Positions 1 to 8,246 of a stretch of 64,000 nucleotides of DNA are shown here, piece after piece (positions within the stretch are counted from its first letter, which is position 1; every line of letters begins with the position of its first letter). Under the pieces are notes generated by a model, which saw only the letters and a program-made list of their open reading frames with translations, made no database searches and was not told the DNA's origin. Origin of the DNA: CAYRTV01 sp964505785 (GTDB lineage: Bacteria; Acidobacteriota; Aminicenantia; Aminicenantales; Aminicenantaceae); contig CAZDJZ010000006.1 in assembly GCA_964505785.1 (NCBI GenBank), positions 1 to 64,000 on the forward strand. The letters run 5' to 3'. The position numbers and the translations under genes are program-made.

Positions 1-53
1 CTGGTGACCCCGTCCTTACCAAGGACGTGCTCTACCAACTGAGCTACGTGGGC
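1..53 (-). tRNA. tRNA-Thr(GGT), 3' part beyond window edge
   Basis: Reading the minus strand from 53, the sequence begins GCCCACGTAGCTCAGTTGG, a normal acceptor and D-arm. It continues into an anticodon stem CGTCC/GGACG closing the loop TTGGTAA, so the anticodon is GGT (Thr, codon ACC). The T arm and acceptor 3' strand lie before base 1, so the gene is partial here. It is the last of four tRNA genes read in the same direction, 7 bases after tRNA-Gly. Confidence 0.93.
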
Positions 54-60
54 ATCTAAA

Positions 61-133
61 AGCGGGAAACGGGACTCGAACCCGCGACAATCGGCTTGGA
101 AGGCCGATGCTCTACCAGCTGAGCTATTCCCGC
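61..133 (-). tRNA. tRNA-Gly(TCC)
   Basis: A complete 73-nt cloverleaf. The 7-bp acceptor GCGGGAA pairs with TTCCCGC, followed by discriminator T. The anticodon stem TCGGC/GCCGA closes the loop CTTCCAA, giving anticodon TCC (Gly, codon GGA). The T arm carries GGTTCGAGTCC. The 3' CCA is not encoded. It is co-directional with the neighbouring tRNAs and probably processed from one transcript. Confidence 0.96.
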
Positions 134-140
134 AAAAAAA

Positions 141-225
141 TGGGCAGGGAAGGATTCGAACCTCCGAAGCGTTACCGCAGCGGGTTTACAGCCCGCCCCA
201 TTTGGCCAGACTTTGGTACCTGCCC
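141..225 (-). tRNA. tRNA-Tyr(GTA)
   Basis: An 85-nt class II tRNA with a long variable arm, as expected for bacterial tRNA-Tyr. The acceptor GGGCAGG pairs with CCTGCCC, followed by discriminator A. The anticodon loop CTGTAAA gives anticodon GTA. CCA is not encoded. It lies between tRNA-Thr(TGT) and tRNA-Gly in the cluster. Confidence 0.96.
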
Positions 226-277
226 ATTCATAAATATAAAACTATTGCCGTTTCCGGCAAAACAAAACCTATATTTT

Positions 278-353
278 TGGAGCCAGCGAGAGGATTCGAA
301 CCCCCGACCCGCTGATTACAAATCAGCTGCTCTACCGACTGAGCTACGCTGGC
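278..353 (-). tRNA. tRNA-Thr(TGT)
   Basis: The first tRNA of the minus-strand cluster. It begins GCCAGCGTAGCTCAGTCGG. The anticodon stem GCTGA/TCAGC closes the loop TTTGTAA, so the anticodon is TGT (Thr, codon ACA). The acceptor 3' strand CGCTGGC is followed by T and then CCA, so here the CCA end is present in the DNA, unlike in the next two genes. Confidence 0.95.
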
Positions 354-480
354 GTGTATTTGCATTGCGACCTTATTTTAACACTAATATTGGGAGTTTT
401 GGTGCAGAGAAAAATTATTATTCCTATTCTCTACAAAATAATTAAACTTTATCCACAAAGATTAATAATATGCAAGAGGC

Positions 481-509
481 ATGCTACCGAAATTCCATGC
501 CTTTGTCAA
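481..509 (-). promoter_or_regulatory. sigma-70 type promoter of the tRNA cluster
   Basis: On the minus strand TTGACA (509-504) is followed by a 17-base spacer and TAGCAT (486-481). The predicted start is about 120 bases before the first tRNA. A perfect -35 box and consensus spacing suit a strong stable-RNA promoter. Assignment is by pattern only. Confidence 0.6.
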
Positions 510-584
510 GCTTGATAAAATAAATTTTTTGATTTTTTTTGCCGGCTTTGGTTACCCTGGTTTTTCACGGCCGCTGCACTCGCA

Positions 585-627
585 TGTCATCCTGAGCGCA
601 TCGACAAAAGGATCTTGAGCTGCTTCG
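585..627 (+). repeat. Family A interspersed repeat, single arm
   Basis: The stretch starting TGTCATCCTGAGCG and ending GGATCTTGAGCTGCTTCG matches arms at 18266, 28629, 33246, 35681 and 48468. The rest of 360-780 holds no gene I can support: it is AT-rich and contains fragments such as CAATCCATTTACCATTCA that recur near 10660 and 35800. Confidence 0.65.
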
Positions 628-779
628 TTACATTAAAAAATAAAAGTTTAATGTGAAAAGTATTTTACTTAATATCAATCCATTACATAGCAGAAAAGAA
701 CGATTCGTCTTGTGCAATCCATTTACCATTCATTATTCTCCGGTTTTATCCGTTTTGCGGTTTGTGTTTTGCCGTCTTA

Positions 780-808
780 TTGACAACCCCTGTTCAGGTT
801 GTTATGAT
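780..808 (+). promoter_or_regulatory. promoter of the purB-purSQL operon with embedded palindrome
   Basis: TTGACA (780-785), a 17-base spacer and TATGAT (803-808) form a near-consensus sigma-70 promoter about 140 bases before purB. The spacer holds a palindrome, ACAACC.CCTG / CAGGTTGT (about 784-802), so a repressor could block polymerase there. I do not recognise the operator. The ~130-base leader shows no riboswitch that I can identify. Confidence 0.6.
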
Positions 809-947
809 TCAAAAACCTGTTTCAATTCGTTTATGCGGTCCAAATACAATGTTGTCACCAGCCGGGTCAGGCCTTCTTTCTACCGGGATAATCCGATCAA
901 GGCTGTGACAAGCGGCATAATATATATTAAATGAAAGGTAAATTGCG

Positions 948-2252
948 ATGATCAAACGGTACACCCGCCCTGAAATGGGTTCCATCTGGGAAGATCAAAA
1001 CCGATATCAAAAATGGCTGGATGTTGAACTGGCCGTGTGTGAAGTTTGGCATCAGTTGGGAAAAATACCTTCGGATGCGCTTGAAAGAATCACATCCATG
1101 GCTTCCTTTTCGGTCGACCGCATAGATGAAATCGAAAAGGTAGTCAAACATGATGTGATTGCCTTTCTTACATCAGTAGCGGATTATGTCGGCAAAGATT
1201 CCAGGTATGTCCACCTAGGCCTCACATCCTATGATGTTGTGGACACAGCTCTGTCTTTGCTTCTGAAGGAATCCCTGCACTTAATCAGGCGGAATTTACT
1301 TGAATTCAAAACCATTCTGCAAAAAGAATCCATGCGGCATAAAAAAACCCTGATGATCGGCAGAACCCATGGTGTCCATGCCGAACCCATTACTTTCGGC
1401 GTTAAAATCCTGGTTTGGTTCGAAGAAATAAAGCGCCATTTGAACCGGGTGGAACGCGCCCTGGAAACCATTAGTGTCGGCCGCATTGCCGGATCGGTCG
1501 GAACCTTTATTCATCTTGACCCCAGAGTGGAAGTCAAAGCTCTAAAGATACTCGGCCTCAAACCTGCCCGGGTTTCCACTCAAATCCTGCAGCGAGACCG
1601 TCACGCCGAGGTGGTTTCCGTATTAGCTCTTATCTGTGCCACCCTGGATAAAATCGCGCAGGAAATCCGGCATTTGCAGAAAACGGAAGTACTGGAAGTC
1701 GAAGAGCCCTTTACCAAAGGACAAAAAGGGTCTTCCTCAATGCCGCATAAAAAAAACCCGGTCCGGACTGAAAGGGTTTCCGGATTGGCTAGAGTGGTTC
1801 GGGGTCATTTACAGACCGCTTTGGAAAATATTCCTCTCTGGCATGAACGGGATATATCTCATTCTTCCGCTGAACGTATTGTCTTCCCCGATTCGTTTAT
1901 CATTACGGATTTTCTTCTCTCAGAAATGATCAAGGTCGTCGGAAACTGGCAGGTTCACCCGGAAAGAATGAAAGAGAACATTGACTTAACCCGGGGCTTG
2001 GTATTTTCACAGCGGGTTTTGCTCGCTTTAACCGGAAAAGATATGTCAAGAGAAGACGCATACCAGCTGGTCCAAAAAAACAGCTTAAAAGCCTGGGATG
2101 AAAATATGGATTTCAAAACTCTGGTTCTGGAAGATCCCGCTATAAGGGAGGTTCTTTCCCCGGAAGAAATCAAAGAATGCTTCACTTTTGATCCTTATTT
2201 AAGTCAAATAGATTATATTTTCGACAGGGTGATGGCCGATGAAAAAAGTTAG
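948..2252 (+). CDS. purB: adenylosuccinate lyase PurB
   Basis: PurB acts twice in purine synthesis: it removes fumarate from SAICAR to give AICAR, and from adenylosuccinate to give AMP. The 434-residue length is normal for the bacterial enzyme. Visible family motifs are TSYDVVDTA near residue 93, GRTHGVHAEP near 139 (general-acid His) and the fumarase/aspartase signature SSSMPHKKNP near 262, whose serine-rich loop closes over the substrate. The ATG is preceded by GAAAGG at good spacing. It is the first gene of a plus-strand purine operon, and its end overlaps purS by 14 bases. The partner purA lies separately at 19743-21038. Confidence 0.97.
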   Translation: MIKRYTRPEMGSIWEDQNRYQKWLDVELAVCEVWHQLGKIPSDALERITSMASFSVDRIDEIEKVVKHDVIAFLTSVADYVGKDSRYVHLGLTSYDVVDTALSLLLKESLHLIRRNLLEFKTILQKESMRHKKTLMIGRTHGVHAEPITFGVKILVWFEEIKRHLNRVERALETISVGRIAGSVGTFIHLDPRVEVKALKILGLKPARVSTQILQRDRHAEVVSVLALICATLDKIAQEIRHLQKTEVLEVEEPFTKGQKGSSSMPHKKNPVRTERVSGLARVVRGHLQTALENIPLWHERDISHSSAERIVFPDSFIITDFLLSEMIKVVGNWQVHPERMKENIDLTRGLVFSQRVLLALTGKDMSREDAYQLVQKNSLKAWDENMDFKTLVLEDPAIREVLSPEEIKECFTFDPYLSQIDYIFDRVMADEKS

Positions 2253-2484
2253 AGTCTTGGTATCATTTAAAGAAAGCGTCCTTGATCCCCAAGGGCAGGC
2301 CGTAAAAAATGCTTTGTTTACACTTGGATATGATTTTATCCGGGAAGTCAGGCAAGGCAAAGTCTTTGAGATTGAAGTGGAAGACCTTCCACCGGAAGAA
2401 TTGGAAAAAATTATCCCGCAAATAGCTCATAAAGTCCTCTCCAATCCGATTATTGAAACATTTGAATGGACCGAAATCGAATAG
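2239..2484 (+). CDS. purS: phosphoribosylformylglycinamidine synthase subunit PurS
   Basis: An 81-residue PurS. In organisms with the three-part FGAM synthase, a PurS dimer bridges PurL and PurQ and helps pass ammonia from glutaminase to synthetase. The protein shows the expected small alpha/beta pattern: VLVSFKESVLDPQGQAV at the start, then GYDFIREVRQGKVFEIEV, and an acidic C terminus. The start overlaps the purB stop and purQ follows 16 bases later, so the three FGAM synthase genes are translated in order. Confidence 0.95.
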   Translation: MKKVRVLVSFKESVLDPQGQAVKNALFTLGYDFIREVRQGKVFEIEVEDLPPEELEKIIPQIAHKVLSNPIIETFEWTEIE

Positions 2485-2500
2485 TCAGGAAGGTGGCAAG

Positions 2501-3214
2501 ATGAAATTCGGTGTTGTTGTTTTCCCCGGCTCCAACTGTGACCATGATACCTATTATGTGCTGCGGGAAGTATTCCGGCAGGATACCGTCTATCTGTGGC
2601 ACAAAAACCATGACCTTCAGAATGTGGATTGCGTGCTGCTGCCGGGCGGATTTTCTTACGGAGATTATCTCCGTTCCGGAGCCATTGCCCGCTTTTCTCC
2701 ATTAATGAATGAACTTAAAGCCTTTGCTGAAAACGGAGGGCTGGTATTGGGTATATGTAACGGCTTTCAAGTCCTGTTGGAATTAGGATTGCTTCCGGGA
2801 GCAATGTTGAGAAACAAAAATTTAAAATTTCTTTGTCAGCCCGTTCATCTCCGGGTTGAAAATACGCAGACTCCCTTTTCCAGCCGTTGCACTGAATGCG
2901 GTATCTTGCGCATACCCATCGCTCATTTCGACGGCAACTATTATGCAGATCCGGATACTCTGGCGGATATCAAGAAGCACAATCAAATTATTTTCCGGTA
3001 TTGTGACCCGGAGGGCCGTCTCACGGAAGAGTCTAACGTCAACGGGTCGTCAGAGCACATCGCCGGCCTTTGCAACCGGGAGGGTAATGTGTTGGGAATG
3101 ATGCCTCACCCTGAACGCGCCGCTGAATTGCAGCTGGGAAGCCGGGACGGACAGTGCATCTTTGAATCCTTATTCAGTTTTAGGAAAAATCTTAGCGAGC
3201 GGAAATATGGATGA
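2501..3214 (+). CDS. purQ: phosphoribosylformylglycinamidine synthase glutaminase subunit PurQ
   Basis: A class I glutamine amidotransferase of 237 residues that supplies ammonia to PurL. The nucleophile Cys86 sits in GICNGFQVLLELG, the oxyanion region is LPGGFSYGDYLRSGAIARF, and the His-Glu pair is in MMPHPERAAE. The ATG at 2501 was chosen over an upstream in-frame ATG (2453) because it follows the ribosome-binding site AGGAAGGTGG and gives the typical N terminus MKFGVVVFPGSNCD. The upstream start would lie inside purS. Its last 8 bases overlap purL. Confidence 0.96.
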   Translation: MKFGVVVFPGSNCDHDTYYVLREVFRQDTVYLWHKNHDLQNVDCVLLPGGFSYGDYLRSGAIARFSPLMNELKAFAENGGLVLGICNGFQVLLELGLLPGAMLRNKNLKFLCQPVHLRVENTQTPFSSRCTECGILRIPIAHFDGNYYADPDTLADIKKHNQIIFRYCDPEGRLTEESNVNGSSEHIAGLCNREGNVLGMMPHPERAAELQLGSRDGQCIFESLFSFRKNLSERKYG

Positions 3215-5411
3215 AAAGACAATCAAAGAACATGGCCTGAACCAAAAAGAATATGATCTCATTATCCGATTGATCGGACGGGACCCGAATCTGACCGAGT
3301 TGGGGATATTTTCTTTGATGTGGTCGGAACATTGCAGTTATAAAAGTTCCCGGTTACATTTGAAAAAATTGCCGGTTGAAGGAAAAAATGTTATTCAGGG
3401 CCCCGGTGAAAACGCCGGAGTTTTGGATATCGGCGACGGAATGGCTGTCGTCTTTAAAATAGAATCCCACAATCATCCCTCTTTTATTGAACCGTATCAA
3501 GGAGCCGCTACCGGTGTCGGAGGCATCCTGAGAGATATTTTTACCATGGGAGCCCGTCCTATTGCCACCCTGAATTCCCTTCGATTCGGACCTTTAAATA
3601 AACCCCGTAACCGGGCCATCATGGAGGGAGTGGTTTCCGGCATCGCAGGCTACGGAAATTCCATCGGCATTCCGACAGTAGGCGGAGAAATTTACTTCGA
3701 TGACTGCTATTCTCTCAATCCTCTAGTCAATGTATTCAGCCTGGGTCTGGCAAAAAAAGATAAAATATTTCTAGCCCGGGCGGAAGGAGCCGGCAACGCC
3801 GTCTTGTACGTGGGTTCAAAAACCGGCCGGGATGGAATCCACGGCGCCACCATGGCCTCGGCTGAATTCGGAGAGGACTCGGAAGGAAAACGGCCTAATG
3901 TACAGGTCGGAGATCCGTTTAAAGAAAAACTGCTGCTGGAAGCCTGCCTGGAAGTTATGGATAAAGACCTGGTGCTGGGAATTCAGGATATGGGAGCGGC
4001 CGGGTTGACGTGTTCCACGGTGGAAATGGCCGCCAACTCCAAAGCCGGGATCGCAATTGACCTCGACCTTGTTCCCCAGCGGGAAGCCGGAATGACTCCG
4101 TATGAAATCATGCTTTCCGAATCCCAGGAAAGAATGTTGATTGTCGCCGCCCGGGAAAAAGTTTCTCAGGTCCAGAAAGTTTTCGCCAAATGGGACCTGG
4201 ATGCAGTAGAAATCGGATGCGTTACGGATACCGGCCGGCTGAATGTCAAAAGCAACGGAGAAACAGTTGTGGATGTTCCGGTTGAAGCCATAGTAAACCT
4301 GTGTCCTGCTTATACCCGCCCTGTCTCCCCGCATCCATCCGCCGCATCCACTGTCGATGAAAACAATATCCCGGAACCGGCTGATTATAACCGTGTCCTG
4401 CTCGAGCTGATCTCTTCAGCCACCCTCTCGGATAAAGAATGGGTTTTCCGTCAGTTTGACCATATGGTTCAAGTCAATACCGCTGTACCGCCGGGCGGCG
4501 ACGCTGCTGTTCTCAGGTTAAAAAATTCAAGCAAGGGTCTCGCTGCCTCTCTGGACGGTAATTCCCTCTATACCTATCTTAATCCCCGAAGGGGAGCCGA
4601 AATCGCTGTTGCGGAGGCCTGCCGCAACTTGTCTTGCGTGGGGGCCGAACCGGTTGGCGTCACCAATTGCCTGAATTTCGGCAATCCGGAAAAGCCGGAA
4701 ATTATGTGGCAATTTCAAGAAGTTATTGAAGGGATTGCATCCGCCTGCCGTCATTTTCAGATTCCGGTTACCGGAGGAAATGTCAGTTTTTATAATGACA
4801 CCGAGGGCATTTCGATTCATCCGACTCCTGTTCTTGGTGTCGTAGGGATTATTCCGGATATGGCCAAGGTTGTTAATTGCGGATTTCAAGACCAAAACGA
4901 AACGCTGGTTCTTTTGGGACACAGTTGCGGACACTTGGGTGCCTCCCAGTATTTAAAATTGATACATGGGAAAAAATTAGGGCCGGCTCCGGATATCGAC
5001 TTGAAGAAAGAAAGCAGGCTGCAGGAATTTATTCGCGAGGCGGCCGCGCTTGAATGGCTGCGGTCCGCCCATGACATTTCTGAAGGCGGGCTGGCAGTCT
5101 GTTTAGCTGAATCCTGTTTCCACAGCCGGGATCGAACCGGGTTCCGCATCCGGCTTAATGAAAATCTGCGGAGTGACGGGCTTCTTTTCGGCGAAGAGCA
5201 GAGCCGGGTTGTGGTTTCAATCAAGCCGGAGCATTTGGAGATATTTCTTAAAAAAGCACACGACAAGCATGTTCCTGCCGTTGTCATCGGTGAAACCGGC
5301 GGGACGCATATCGTCATTGAGCATAAGGGGAAAATTTTAGTGAATTTACCAGTGGCCACCGCCTTCCGGGCTTGGAAACAAGCCCTCCCTGAAAGAATGG
5401 CGGTCAAGTAA
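3207..5411 (+). CDS. purL: phosphoribosylformylglycinamidine synthase subunit PurL (small type)
   Basis: The 734-residue ATP-dependent synthetase subunit converts FGAR plus ammonia to FGAM. It is the short PurL that needs PurS and PurQ, consistent with its neighbours. Recognisable blocks include FSLMWSEHCSYKSSR near the N terminus, GPGENAGVLDIGDG, KIESHNHPSFIEP, and GAATGVGGILRDIFTMGARP. The second half repeats the fold with LDGNSLYTYLNP and VTGGNVSFYNDT. The start at 3207 overlaps the purQ stop by 8 bases; an earlier ATG at 3162 would extend far into purQ. The stop codon is directly followed by the ATG of the next gene. Confidence 0.97.
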   Translation: MDEKTIKEHGLNQKEYDLIIRLIGRDPNLTELGIFSLMWSEHCSYKSSRLHLKKLPVEGKNVIQGPGENAGVLDIGDGMAVVFKIESHNHPSFIEPYQGAATGVGGILRDIFTMGARPIATLNSLRFGPLNKPRNRAIMEGVVSGIAGYGNSIGIPTVGGEIYFDDCYSLNPLVNVFSLGLAKKDKIFLARAEGAGNAVLYVGSKTGRDGIHGATMASAEFGEDSEGKRPNVQVGDPFKEKLLLEACLEVMDKDLVLGIQDMGAAGLTCSTVEMAANSKAGIAIDLDLVPQREAGMTPYEIMLSESQERMLIVAAREKVSQVQKVFAKWDLDAVEIGCVTDTGRLNVKSNGETVVDVPVEAIVNLCPAYTRPVSPHPSAASTVDENNIPEPADYNRVLLELISSATLSDKEWVFRQFDHMVQVNTAVPPGGDAAVLRLKNSSKGLAASLDGNSLYTYLNPRRGAEIAVAEACRNLSCVGAEPVGVTNCLNFGNPEKPEIMWQFQEVIEGIASACRHFQIPVTGGNVSFYNDTEGISIHPTPVLGVVGIIPDMAKVVNCGFQDQNETLVLLGHSCGHLGASQYLKLIHGKKLGPAPDIDLKKESRLQEFIREAAALEWLRSAHDISEGGLAVCLAESCFHSRDRTGFRIRLNENLRSDGLLFGEEQSRVVVSIKPEHLEIFLKKAHDKHVPAVVIGETGGTHIVIEHKGKILVNLPVATAFRAWKQALPERMAVK

Positions 5412-6260
5412 ATGAAGAAAATTGCTGCTTTGACAATCCTGTTCATATTAGCGGGGACTCCGGCGTTTCCTGTGGATCTTTCTCTTAAACTGGGAGGCGG
5501 CATCGGCCGCATGAATTTTGCAGGTTTGAATCAAGTTTTGACCGATTGGGAAGCCGAACAAATACTGGACACGCAATCCCGGCCCAATTGGGCTTTTATA
5601 AGCGGGGAAGCCGGAGAGCTGCACGGCACTTTCGGCCTGGAGGGTGAGCTTAAACTGGATGTCCATCCTAATCTTGCGTTTTCCTTTTCTTCAGGAATCA
5701 TTCATTCCGATCTCCCGGCTGAAAAGACCAATCTGGTTATCGAAAGGGCACTGGGCCGTTATGATGTGATCCATCCCATTAAGATCAGCGGTTTTCCTTT
5801 TATTTTTTCCGGTTATTTTCAACTCCCGGTGTGGTCCGGGACCAGCCTTTACTTGCGGGCAGGAGCTGGATATATGATCGCCCGATTAGTCGAACAAACC
5901 GGATTTAAACGAGTTGAGAACACCAGATATGTGATTGAACTTGATCAAAATGCTATAGGTTCCGGCCCTATTTATTTGGGAAGTCTTGGAATTTCCCATC
6001 AAATTTCCGAAGGCGTGGTTATTTTTATGGAAAGCTCGTATCAAAACTCCAAAATGCGGGATTTTGAAAACAAAATCCAAGGAAACGGTTCCGGCTTGCT
6101 TTATTCATACCAAAAGTATAATTCCGACCTTGACCTGTGGTCGGCTGTTCTGCGTTTTCACGACAACACTCCTTCAGGAGAAGACATCCGCTTTGTGGAA
6201 AAAACAGCAGTGGATATGAGCGGATTATCCATAAAATTAGGAATCATGATACATTTTTAA
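5412..6260 (+). CDS. probable outer-membrane beta-barrel protein
   Basis: A 282-residue protein with a clear signal peptide (MKK, hydrophobic core AALTILFILAG, cleavage near AFPVD). The mature part alternates polar and hydrophobic residues, with aromatic belts, and ends in LGIMIHF. A C-terminal Phe is the usual recognition end of BAM-inserted barrels. I cannot name a family. The ATG follows the purL stop with no gap, and purN follows after 13 bases, so it is embedded in the purine operon. Whether this reflects function, such as purine or nucleoside uptake, or chance is unknown. Confidence 0.7.
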   Translation: MKKIAALTILFILAGTPAFPVDLSLKLGGGIGRMNFAGLNQVLTDWEAEQILDTQSRPNWAFISGEAGELHGTFGLEGELKLDVHPNLAFSFSSGIIHSDLPAEKTNLVIERALGRYDVIHPIKISGFPFIFSGYFQLPVWSGTSLYLRAGAGYMIARLVEQTGFKRVENTRYVIELDQNAIGSGPIYLGSLGISHQISEGVVIFMESSYQNSKMRDFENKIQGNGSGLLYSYQKYNSDLDLWSAVLRFHDNTPSGEDIRFVEKTAVDMSGLSIKLGIMIHF

Positions 6261-6273
6261 AAGGGGTGTCAAA

Positions 6274-6915
6274 ATGAACGATGTGCCATTTCGAAGTCCT
6301 GAAAAAAGAGGAAAAATCGCGATTTTTCTTTCCGGAAAAGGATCCAATTTTTTGGCTCTTTATCAAGCTGTGCTGCGGGGACAAATCAACGCTGATATTT
6401 CCCTGGTTTTCAGCAATAAAAAAGACGCTCCGGGTTTAATTCGGGCGCGGGAACTTGGCCTGGAAACCGTTTTTTTGAATTCCAGAGAATTCGCTAACCG
6501 CGAAGCCTTCGACGAAGCTGCCGCCGCTGAAGTAAATAAAAGAAATATTGATTTAATATGCCTGGCGGGCTATATGCGCATTCTCACCAGCGGCTTCTGT
6601 CATGAATTCAAAAACCGCATCATAAATATTCATCCCGCACTGCTTCCGGCATTTCCTGGATTGCACGTGCAGAAGAAGGCTTTGGAGTGGGGTGTGAAAT
6701 ATTCCGGTGCGACCGTGCACTTTGTGGTTCCGGATGTAGATATGGGTCCCATCATCCTTCAGGCTGTCGTTCCAGTATACCAGGATGATACCGAAGAATC
6801 TCTATCACAACGGATTCTCGCAGAAGAACACCATATTTATCCTGAATCCGTAAAATTGTATTTCAATGGCCGGCTGGAAATCCGCGGACGCAGGGTCTTT
6901 ATCCTGGATCAATAA
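6274..6915 (+). CDS. purN: phosphoribosylglycinamide formyltransferase PurN
   Basis: PurN transfers a formyl group from 10-formyl-tetrahydrofolate to GAR. The 213-residue protein has the glycine-rich phosphate site FLSGKGSNFLAL near residue 18. The catalytic Asn-His block is RIINIHPALLPAFPG, and the Asp lies in VPDVDMGPII. About 13 residues precede the usual N terminus. The start follows AAGGGGTGTCAAA, a good ribosome-binding site. It closes the purine run; purM, purF, purC, purD, purE and purH are not in this window. Confidence 0.96.
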   Translation: MNDVPFRSPEKRGKIAIFLSGKGSNFLALYQAVLRGQINADISLVFSNKKDAPGLIRARELGLETVFLNSREFANREAFDEAAAAEVNKRNIDLICLAGYMRILTSGFCHEFKNRIINIHPALLPAFPGLHVQKKALEWGVKYSGATVHFVVPDVDMGPIILQAVVPVYQDDTEESLSQRILAEEHHIYPESVKLYFNGRLEIRGRRVFILDQ

Positions 6916-6970
6916 TACAATACAATACACGAAACACTAAAAAATTTCTGAATACGAATAGGATAAGAAA

Positions 6971-8194
6971 ATGTCATTGCAAGAAGATGTCGAACAGCAA
7001 TTTGAGTATCTACAAAAGGGAAGCACGGAAATCATTCAGGAAAAAGAGCTTAAAGGCAAGCTCGAACGTTCTCTGAAAAAAAATACACCTTTGAAAATTA
7101 AGGCCGGATTTGATCCAACCGCTCCCGACATTCACCTGGGCCATGTCGTTTTATTGAGAAAAATGAAACATTTTCAGGATTTAGGACATGATGTCATTTT
7201 TTTAATCGGCGATTTCACCGGATTAATCGGTGATCCGTCGGGCCGTTCTAAAACCCGTCCTCCCATGACCCGGAAAGAAATTGAAAAAAACGCGAAAACC
7301 TATAAAGAACAGGTTTTTAAAATCCTTGACCCGGATAAAACCATTATCGACTTTAATTCCCGCTGGCTGGGACAATTTTCATCGTTTGATGTTATCAAGC
7401 TGACCGCCAAATATACGGTTGCCCGGATTTTAGAAAGGGATGATTTCACCAAAAGAATGCAGGCAAACCAGCCGATATCATGCCATGAAATTTTATACCC
7501 TTTGATGCAGGCCTATGATTCAGTCGCTTTGCAGGCCGATGTCGAATTGGGAGGAACCGATCAAAAATTCAACCTTCTTGTCGGCAGGGATATTCAAAGG
7601 GAATACGGCCTGGAACCGCAGATCGTTCTCACCATGCCGCTGCTGGAAGGATTGGACGGGGTTGAAAAAATGAGCAAGTCATTGGGAAATTATGTGGGTA
7701 TTGCTGAAACTCCGGAGCAGATATTCGGCAAGATCATGTCTATTTCCGATGAACTCATGTACCGGTACTATGAACTTTTAACTGACATTTCCATGCATGA
7801 AATCGATTCGCTGCGCAAAAAGGCGGAAACAAACCGGGTCAATCCCCGCGATATCAAAGCCCGGCTGGCCCGTATGATCATAACCGACTTCTGGAATAAA
7901 AATCTGGCTGATAAAGCCGCTTCAGAATTTGAAAAAATATTTAAACACGGAAAAACTCCTTCAGATATTCCTGTAGTACACATCGGAAAAGATAATATGA
8001 ATATCATCGATCTATTATCCGATCACAGCCTCATGCCGTCGCGCAAAGAAGCAAAGCGGACTGTTCAACAGGGAGGTGTGTATTTTAATGATGAACGTAT
8101 TCAGGATATTAACAGAGTTGTATCTTTATCCGGAAAAAGAGATCATGTACTGAAAATCGGCAAGAAGCGGTTTTATAAAATATGCAAACCATAA
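6971..8194 (+). CDS. tyrS: tyrosyl-tRNA synthetase
   Basis: A class I aminoacyl-tRNA synthetase charging tRNA-Tyr, 407 residues. The HIGH-type motif is HLGH within DPTAPDIHLGHVV, the KMSKS loop is VEKMSKSLGNYVG, and the C terminus is an S4-like RNA-binding domain (SRKEAKRTVQQGGVYFNDER). The length and the GDFTGLIGDPSGRS block resemble the TyrRS branch found in Thermus and many other bacteria rather than the E. coli type. Ribosome-binding site AGGATAAG precedes the ATG. Its cognate tRNA-Tyr(GTA) gene is at 141-225. Confidence 0.97.
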   Translation: MSLQEDVEQQFEYLQKGSTEIIQEKELKGKLERSLKKNTPLKIKAGFDPTAPDIHLGHVVLLRKMKHFQDLGHDVIFLIGDFTGLIGDPSGRSKTRPPMTRKEIEKNAKTYKEQVFKILDPDKTIIDFNSRWLGQFSSFDVIKLTAKYTVARILERDDFTKRMQANQPISCHEILYPLMQAYDSVALQADVELGGTDQKFNLLVGRDIQREYGLEPQIVLTMPLLEGLDGVEKMSKSLGNYVGIAETPEQIFGKIMSISDELMYRYYELLTDISMHEIDSLRKKAETNRVNPRDIKARLARMIITDFWNKNLADKAASEFEKIFKHGKTPSDIPVVHIGKDNMNIIDLLSDHSLMPSRKEAKRTVQQGGVYFNDERIQDINRVVSLSGKRDHVLKIGKKRFYKICKP

Positions 8195-8233
8195 AACCCG
8201 GTTCCATACAGTCAATGTCCGTGGATCCGGGTT
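8195..8233 (+). promoter_or_regulatory. intercistronic hairpin after tyrS
   Basis: AACCCGGTTCCA (8195-8206) pairs with TGGATCCGGGTT (8222-8233) over 12 positions with one mismatch and a 15-base loop. No T-run follows, and the next gene's ribosome-binding site GGGAGG comes directly after, so it may be an mRNA-stabilising or weak attenuating hairpin rather than a terminator. Confidence 0.4.
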
Positions 8234-8246
8234 CGGGAGGACGGAT

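Noticed and set aside
107..445. 112-residue open frame on the plus strand
   Set aside because: It runs through three tRNA genes read on the other strand; no ribosome-binding site or family similarity.
653..934. 93-residue open frame before purB
   Set aside because: Lies in repeat-derived sequence and across the purB promoter; composition is not protein-like.
815..947. Purine riboswitch before purB
   Set aside because: The leader does not show the conserved three-way junction core that I would expect; only an ordinary promoter and palindrome are visible.
3816..4334. 172-residue antisense frame in purL
   Set aside because: Shadow of the purL coding sequence; purL is continuous and complete.
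4886..5512. 208-residue antisense frame across purL and the OMP gene
   Set aside because: Shadow of two well-supported plus-strand genes.
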